DNA of 64,000 bases from JAICUY01 sp963716585 (GTDB taxonomy: Bacteria; Chloroflexota; Limnocylindria; QHBO01): assembly GCA_963716585.1 (NCBI GenBank), contig CAVQTN010000002.1, forward strand, positions 682,001-746,000, in the 5' to 3' direction. The notes beneath the pieces are model-generated. The model was given only the letters and a program-made list of their open reading frames with translations, was not told the DNA's origin and did no database searches. Of the stretch, positions 59,788 through 64,000 are shown piece by piece (position 1 is the first letter of the stretch; each line of letters opens with the position of its first letter). The translations under genes were made by a program, and so were the position numbers.

Positions 59788-60672
59788 ATGGCCAGCCTCA
59801 AGGACATCCGCGGTCGCATCGGATCGGTCCGCAACATCGCGCAGATCACGCGGGCCATGGAGATGGTCGCCGCGTCGCGGATGAAGCGTGCCCAGGACGC
59901 CATCCTGGCCGCGCGCCCGTACTCGGACCAGCTGCGCGACGTGCTGAGCCGGGTCGCGGCGGCCGTCGACGAGGGCGTGGATCCCTTGCTGGCACGCCGC
60001 GACGTACAGCGCATTGGCCTGCTGGTGGTCACCACCGACCGGGGCCTGGTCGGCTCGCTGAACGCGAACGCCATCCGCACGGTGCTGCGCTACGTCAGCT
60101 CGCGCGCGGGCGGGGATGCCGGCGAGCGCGCCGAGATCGAGGCGATCACCGTCGGACGCAAGGGCCGCGACAATCTGCGCTCAGCCGGGGTCCCGGTTGC
60201 CGCCCATTTCGGGGCGCTCGGCGACCGGCCGACCTTCGCCGCGGTGACGCCCATCGCACGCCTGCTGGTCGACGACTTCCTGGCCGGCCGCTACGACGAG
60301 ATCGCGATCGCCTACAGCACGTTCGTCTCGACGCTCACCCAGCGCGCCGAGATCGTGCCGGTCCTGCCCGTCGAGCGGCCGTCGATGGACGAGGCGACGA
60401 CGCGCACGAACGACGAGTACCTGTTCGAGCCCTCGCCGGAAGCGGTCCTGTCTCGCCTGCTGCCGCACTACGTCGCCGTCTCGATCTATCGCGCCCTGCT
60501 CGAGAACAACGCCTCCGAGCAGAGCTCGCAGATGATCGCCATGCGCAACGCCACCGACAACGCCCACGAGCTCATCGACGACCTGACCCTCGTCTACAAC
60601 AAGACCCGCCAGGCCAACATCACCCGCGAGATGACCGAAATCGCCTCGGGCGCCGAAGCCCTCGCCGGCTAG
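59788..60672 (+). CDS. atpG: ATP synthase F1 subunit gamma
   Basis: A 294-residue rotor subunit with the family start SLKDIRGRIGSVRNIAQITRAMEMVAASRM (adjoining parts) and the C-terminal MIAMRNATDNAHELIDDLTLVYNKTRQANITREMTEI (adjoining parts). It begins directly after the atpA stop. Confidence 0.96.
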   Translation: MASLKDIRGRIGSVRNIAQITRAMEMVAASRMKRAQDAILAARPYSDQLRDVLSRVAAAVDEGVDPLLARRDVQRIGLLVVTTDRGLVGSLNANAIRTVLRYVSSRAGGDAGERAEIEAITVGRKGRDNLRSAGVPVAAHFGALGDRPTFAAVTPIARLLVDDFLAGRYDEIAIAYSTFVSTLTQRAEIVPVLPVERPSMDEATTRTNDEYLFEPSPEAVLSRLLPHYVAVSIYRALLENNASEQSSQMIAMRNATDNAHELIDDLTLVYNKTRQANITREMTEIASGAEALAG

Positions 60673-60707
60673 ACGCTCCGGGCAGCAGCAAGGAGATTTT
60701 CAGACCG

Positions 60708-62147
60708 ATGGCCACCGGAAAGGTGATCCAGATCACGGGCCCCGTGATCGACGTCGAGTTCCCGCCCGGGGAGCTGCCCGACATCTACAGCGCGCTGCGC
60801 ATCCAGCGAACCGGTGGCAAGGCCAGGTCCAAGGCGTCGCAGGCCACCGGCGCCAACCCGGACGACAACGTGATCGTCGCCGAGGTGCAGCAACACCTGG
60901 GCAACAACTGGGTGCGCACCGTGGCGATGTCGACCACCGACGGCCTGGCGCGCGGCATCGATGCCGTCGACACCGGCTCACCGATCACCGTGCCGGTCGG
61001 CGAGGCGACGCTCGGCCGCGTGTTCAACGTGCTGGGCCAGCCGATCGATGGCAAGGGCGCGGTGAAGTCCAAGACCGAGCTGCCGATCCACCGCAGGCCG
61101 CCCAAGTTCGAGGACATGGAGACCGAGGCGCAGGTCTTCGAGACCGGCATCAAGGTCATCGATCTGATCGCCCCCTTCAAGCGCGGCGGCAAGGTGGGCG
61201 TGTTCGGCGGAGCCGGCGTCGGCAAGACCGTCATCATCCAGGAGCTGATCCGCAACATCGCTCAGGAGCACGGCGGCTATTCCGTGTTCGCGGGCGTCGG
61301 CGAGCGCTCGCGCGAGGGCAACGACCTGCTCGGCGAGATGACCGAATCGGGCGTGCTGCCGAAGACAGTGATGGTCTTCGGCCAGATGAACGAGCCGCCG
61401 GGCGCGCGCCAGCGCGTCGGCCTGACGGGACTCACCATGGCGGAGTACTTCCGCGACGTCGAGCACCGCGACGTGCTGCTGTTCATCGACAACATCTTCC
61501 GCTTCACCCAGGCGGGCTCCGAGGTATCGGCGCTGCTGGGTCGGATGCCCTCGGCCGTCGGCTACCAGCCAACCCTGGCGACCGAGATGGGCGACCTGCA
61601 GGAACGCATCACCTCGACCAAGGAAGGCTCGATCACCTCGCTGCAGGCGATCTTCGTGCCGGCCGACGACTACACCGATCCGGCGCCGGCCACCACCTTC
61701 GGCCATCTCGACTCGACCGTCCGCCTCGAGCGCTCGATCGTGGAGCTGGGCATCTACCCGGCCGTCGACCCGTTGACCTCCACCTCCACCGTGCTCGATG
61801 CACGCATCGTGGGCGAGGACCACTTCCAGGTCGCGCGCGAGGTGCAGCGCACCCTGCAGCGCTACAAGGACCTGCAGGACATCATCGCCATCCTTGGCAT
61901 GGACGAGCTGTCGGAGGATGACAAGACCGCGGTCGGCCGCGCGCGGCGGCTGCAGCGCTTCATGTCGCAGCCGTTCTTCGTGGGCGAGCAGTTCACCGGC
62001 CGGCCGGGCAAGTTCATCGAGCTCAAGGAGACGGTCCGCGGCTTCCGGGAGATCCTGGAGGGCAAGTACGATCAGCTCCCCGAGCAGGCGTTCTTCATGG
62101 CCGGACCGATCGAGGACGTCGTCGCCAACGCCGAGGAGATGAAGTAG
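60708..62147 (+). CDS. atpD: ATP synthase F1 subunit beta
   Basis: A 479-residue catalytic subunit. P-loop GGAGVGKTVIIQELI, catalytic Glu in VGERSREGNDL, DELSEDDK (the DELSEED switch) and PAVDPLTSTS are present. ATG 60708 follows AAGGAG. A short insert after residue about 35 (GGKARSKASQATGANPDD) lengthens the N-terminal barrel region. Confidence 0.97.
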   Translation: MATGKVIQITGPVIDVEFPPGELPDIYSALRIQRTGGKARSKASQATGANPDDNVIVAEVQQHLGNNWVRTVAMSTTDGLARGIDAVDTGSPITVPVGEATLGRVFNVLGQPIDGKGAVKSKTELPIHRRPPKFEDMETEAQVFETGIKVIDLIAPFKRGGKVGVFGGAGVGKTVIIQELIRNIAQEHGGYSVFAGVGERSREGNDLLGEMTESGVLPKTVMVFGQMNEPPGARQRVGLTGLTMAEYFRDVEHRDVLLFIDNIFRFTQAGSEVSALLGRMPSAVGYQPTLATEMGDLQERITSTKEGSITSLQAIFVPADDYTDPAPATTFGHLDSTVRLERSIVELGIYPAVDPLTSTSTVLDARIVGEDHFQVAREVQRTLQRYKDLQDIIAILGMDELSEDDKTAVGRARRLQRFMSQPFFVGEQFTGRPGKFIELKETVRGFREILEGKYDQLPEQAFFMAGPIEDVVANAEEMK

Positions 62148-62186
62148 ATGGGTCCGTCGACCGGCGTCCGCCGGGAGGTTGGCTGA

Positions 62187-62597
62187 GTGCCCCTCCAGCT
62201 CGAGATCGTCACGCCGGAGCGTCGCGTCTTCACCGACGCCGTGGACATGGTCGTCGTTCCCGGCGTGGACGGCGAGCTCGGTATCCTGCCGCACCATACC
62301 AAGCTGATCAGCGCGCTTGGCACCGGCGAGCTGCGCATCAAGCAGGCCGGGAGCGAGCAGGTGATGCTCATCTCCGGCGGTTTCGTGGAAGTTCGCCCGG
62401 ACAAGGTGGTGGTCATGGCCGACCTGGCCGAGAACTCCGAGGAGATCGACCTCGCCGCGGCGACGGAGGCACGCAAGCAGGCCGAGGCGCAGCTCGGGGA
62501 GGTCCACCAGGCGGCGGATATCGCCCGGGTCCGCGCAGCGCTGCAGACCGCGCTGATGCGCGAGCGGATCGCCACCCGTCGCCGCCTGCGGGGGTAG
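62187..62597 (+). CDS. atpC: ATP synthase F1 subunit epsilon
   Basis: A 136-residue regulatory subunit: beta-sandwich with LQLEIVTPERRVFTDAVDMV and GELGILPHHTKLISAL, then a C-terminal helical hairpin that inhibits hydrolysis in this family. The GTG at 62187 is used. Last gene of the operon. Confidence 0.94.
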   Translation: MPLQLEIVTPERRVFTDAVDMVVVPGVDGELGILPHHTKLISALGTGELRIKQAGSEQVMLISGGFVEVRPDKVVVMADLAENSEEIDLAAATEARKQAEAQLGEVHQAADIARVRAALQTALMRERIATRRRLRG

Positions 62598-62673
62598 GCA
62601 TCGGCCGCGTGCTGCCGTCGACGCGTCCCCGCGGTAGCATCGGTCCATGCGGCTGAGCGACCCGGAGTGACAC

Positions 62674-63000
62674 ATGCAGACCTGTGACCAGTGCGGCACC
62701 CGCGCGCCGCAGCTTCCCGTTCGCATCGAGGTCGTCCGCGAGAGCGGGCCGATCGGCCTCGCCGGCGCACCCGGACCGGGCGAGACCATCAACTTCACCA
62801 AGGGCTACACGTTCTGCAAACCCGATCATGCGTATGAGTGGGCTCGCGAGCGCCGCTACATGATCTGCAACCGTCAGCCGACCAGCTTCGACGCCGGCAT
62901 GCAGCCGTACCTGCCGTCCCGCCACATGGGCGGCCGGCTGGGCCTGTGCGATGGGCACCACACCGGCGGCCACGAGTGGAAAGAGGCCTGGCCCGGCTAG
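62674..63000 (+). CDS. Small Cys/His-rich protein of unknown function
   Basis: A 108-residue protein with putative metal ligands in MQTCDQCGTRAP, TFCKPDH, YMICNR and the C-terminal LCDGHHTGGHEW. The ligand pattern suggests one or two zinc sites; no known family is recognised. ATG 62674 has GGAG about eight bases upstream. That GGAG lies at the end of a 7-codon mini-ORF (62647-62670) which itself follows a TAGCAT box by six bases. Confidence 0.6.
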   Translation: MQTCDQCGTRAPQLPVRIEVVRESGPIGLAGAPGPGETINFTKGYTFCKPDHAYEWARERRYMICNRQPTSFDAGMQPYLPSRHMGGRLGLCDGHHTGGHEWKEAWPG

Positions 63001-63025
63001 CTCGCGCCGCTAGACTGGGCCGCCC

Positions 63026-64000
63026 ATGCAGAAGTTCATCGTCACCGGCGGCTCTCCGTTGCGCGGCGAGGTACGCATCGCGGGTGCCAAGAACGCCGTG
63101 CTGAAGCTCATGGCCGCATCGGTCCTGACCGACGAGCCATGCATCCTGCGCAACGTCCCGCGCATCAGCGACGTGATGATCATGCGCGAGACGATGAGCG
63201 ACATCGGCTTCGACGTTCGCCGGGTCGGCGGCGACGCGCTGTCCCTGACGGCGACCGCCGCGAACTGGCTCTTCGTTCCGCTGGAAGCGGCCGCCAAGAT
63301 GCGCGCCTCGTTCATCCTGCTCGGCCCGCTGCTGGCCCGATTCGGGCGCGTCATCATCTCGAACCCCGGCGGCGACCGGATCGGACGCCGGCCGGTGAAC
63401 CTGCACGTGACGGCCATGCAGTCGCTGGGCGCCGAGATCGAGTACAAGAACGGCTACTACTTCGCATCCGCTCCCGCGGGGCTGCGCGGGGCGCAGATCA
63501 CCTTCCCGTATGTCACCGTCATGGGCACCGAGAATGCGCTGCTGGCCGCGGTCCTGGCCCGCGGCTCCACGGTGATCGAGAATGCGGCGCGGGAGCCGGA
63601 GGTCGACGACCTCATCGCGATGCTGTGTGCGATGGGCGCCCGCATCGAGCGGGTGGCGCCGCATCGGCTCGAGGTCGAGGGCGTCGCGCGGCTGAGCGGC
63701 ACCGAGCACACGGTCATCGGCGACCGGCTGGAGGCAGGCACCTTCGCCATCGCGGCGGCGGTCACCGGCGGCGACATCACGGTCCAGGGCGTGGTCCCGG
63801 AGCACCTTGGCTCGTTCCTCGAGGTGCTCGACGGCGTGGGTGTCCCGTTCGAGACGTTCGCAGCCTCCGAGACCGATGCGGGCGGGCTCCGCGTCCGGGC
63901 GGCCGGCTCGTACGGACCGGCCGATGTCGAGACGGCTCCCTATCCGGGGTTCGCGACCGACCTGCAGGCACCACTCGCCGTGCTGATGACGCAGGCCGAT
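63026..64000 (+). CDS. murA: UDP-N-acetylglucosamine 1-carboxyvinyltransferase, partial at right edge
   Basis: First committed enzyme of peptidoglycan synthesis, adding enolpyruvate to UDP-GlcNAc. The visible 325 residues start MQKFIVTGGSPLRGEVRIAGAKN, with the conserved K22/N23. The active-site loop reads NPGGDRIGRRPVNLH: Asp117 replaces the Cys attacked by fosfomycin, as in Mycobacterium. The 3' end lies beyond the window. ATG 63026 is nine bases after TAGACT, suggesting leaderless expression. Confidence 0.95.
   Translation, partial: MQKFIVTGGSPLRGEVRIAGAKNAVLKLMAASVLTDEPCILRNVPRISDVMIMRETMSDIGFDVRRVGGDALSLTATAANWLFVPLEAAAKMRASFILLGPLLARFGRVIISNPGGDRIGRRPVNLHVTAMQSLGAEIEYKNGYYFASAPAGLRGAQITFPYVTVMGTENALLAAVLARGSTVIENAAREPEVDDLIAMLCAMGARIERVAPHRLEVEGVARLSGTEHTVIGDRLEAGTFAIAAAVTGGDITVQGVVPEHLGSFLEVLDGVGVPFETFAASETDAGGLRVRAAGSYGPADVETAPYPGFATDLQAPLAVLMTQAD

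Overview
This is a 64 kb stretch of a high-GC bacterial chromosome around the replication origin. Nearly every gene is a single-copy housekeeping gene. Gene content and order fit a deep-branching Chloroflexota bacterium best. The pointers are the DUF2723 and PMT-type mannosyltransferases, paired PspC/LiaF-like proteins, a TIGR03936-type protein beside rplU, and a MurA and RpiB that resemble the mycobacterial forms. This assignment is an inference, and an actinobacterium-like lineage cannot be excluded from sequence reading alone. There are no rRNA or tRNA genes, no IS transposases, no CRISPR and no prophage. The RNA gene present is tmRNA (ssrA, minus strand, 23653-24018).

Layout. 1-1.9 kb: an ABC-2 exporter operon (permease cut by the left edge) behind a two-hairpin leader. 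2.2-3.7 kb: a LiaF-like and a PspC-domain envelope-stress pair. 3.5-10.7 kb: three glycosylation genes, namely a very large double GT-C/beta-propeller protein, a DUF2723 mannosyltransferase and a GT2 glycosyltransferase. 10.7-13.5 kb: a BFN-type nuclease and a phosphatase-like/propeller gene split by a frameshift. 13.5-17.9 kb: dciA, recF, dnaN, oriC and dnaA on the minus strand. 18.2-21.5 kb: rpmH-rnpA-yidD-yidC-khpB on the plus strand, diverging from dnaA. 21.5-34.4 kb: mostly minus strand, with a membrane protein, a GH3 lipoprotein, ssrA, smpB, ctpA, ftsX, ftsE, prfB, a Cys-rich small protein, secA and prs. 34.4-41.3 kb: gyrA, a thioesterase, a DUF4287-like protein, gyrB, parB and parA, with a parS site next to parA. 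41.4-45.3 kb: mreD-mrdA-rodA cell-elongation genes. 45.3-55.2 kb: an AI-2E-type permease, a DUF2344 protein, rplU-rpmA-rpmE, DUF1385, prfA-prmC-tsaC-rpiB, a GNAT protein and glyA. 55.3-62.6 kb: a complete F-type ATP synthase operon. 62.7-64 kb: a small Cys protein and murA, cut by the right edge.

The genes cover initiation and segregation of replication (DnaA/oriC, DciA, DnaN, RecF, gyrase, ParABS), membrane protein insertion and secretion (YidC, YidD, SecA), trans-translation (ssrA, smpB), termination (RF1, RF2, PrmC), cell-wall growth (MreD, PBP2, RodA, FtsEX, MurA) and energy (ATP synthase).

The most unusual signals are regulatory or structural. (i) A 13-codon leader ORF with a near-perfect Shine-Dalgarno sequence, followed by hairpins, sits in front of smpB. 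(ii) Three intergenic elements of about 133-153 bp are bounded by a 17-bp inverted repeat. (iii) A TAnnnT -10 box repeatedly lies only 5-10 nt before start codons, suggesting leaderless mRNAs. (iv) A giant fused GT-C mannosyltransferase carries an inserted propeller. (v) Two key drug-target residues are naturally substituted (GyrA Leu84, MurA Asp117). (vi) Low-complexity tails extend AtpA and L21. Two genes (prs and the phosphatase-like gene) carry apparent 1-nt frameshifts, so assembly indels should be considered.
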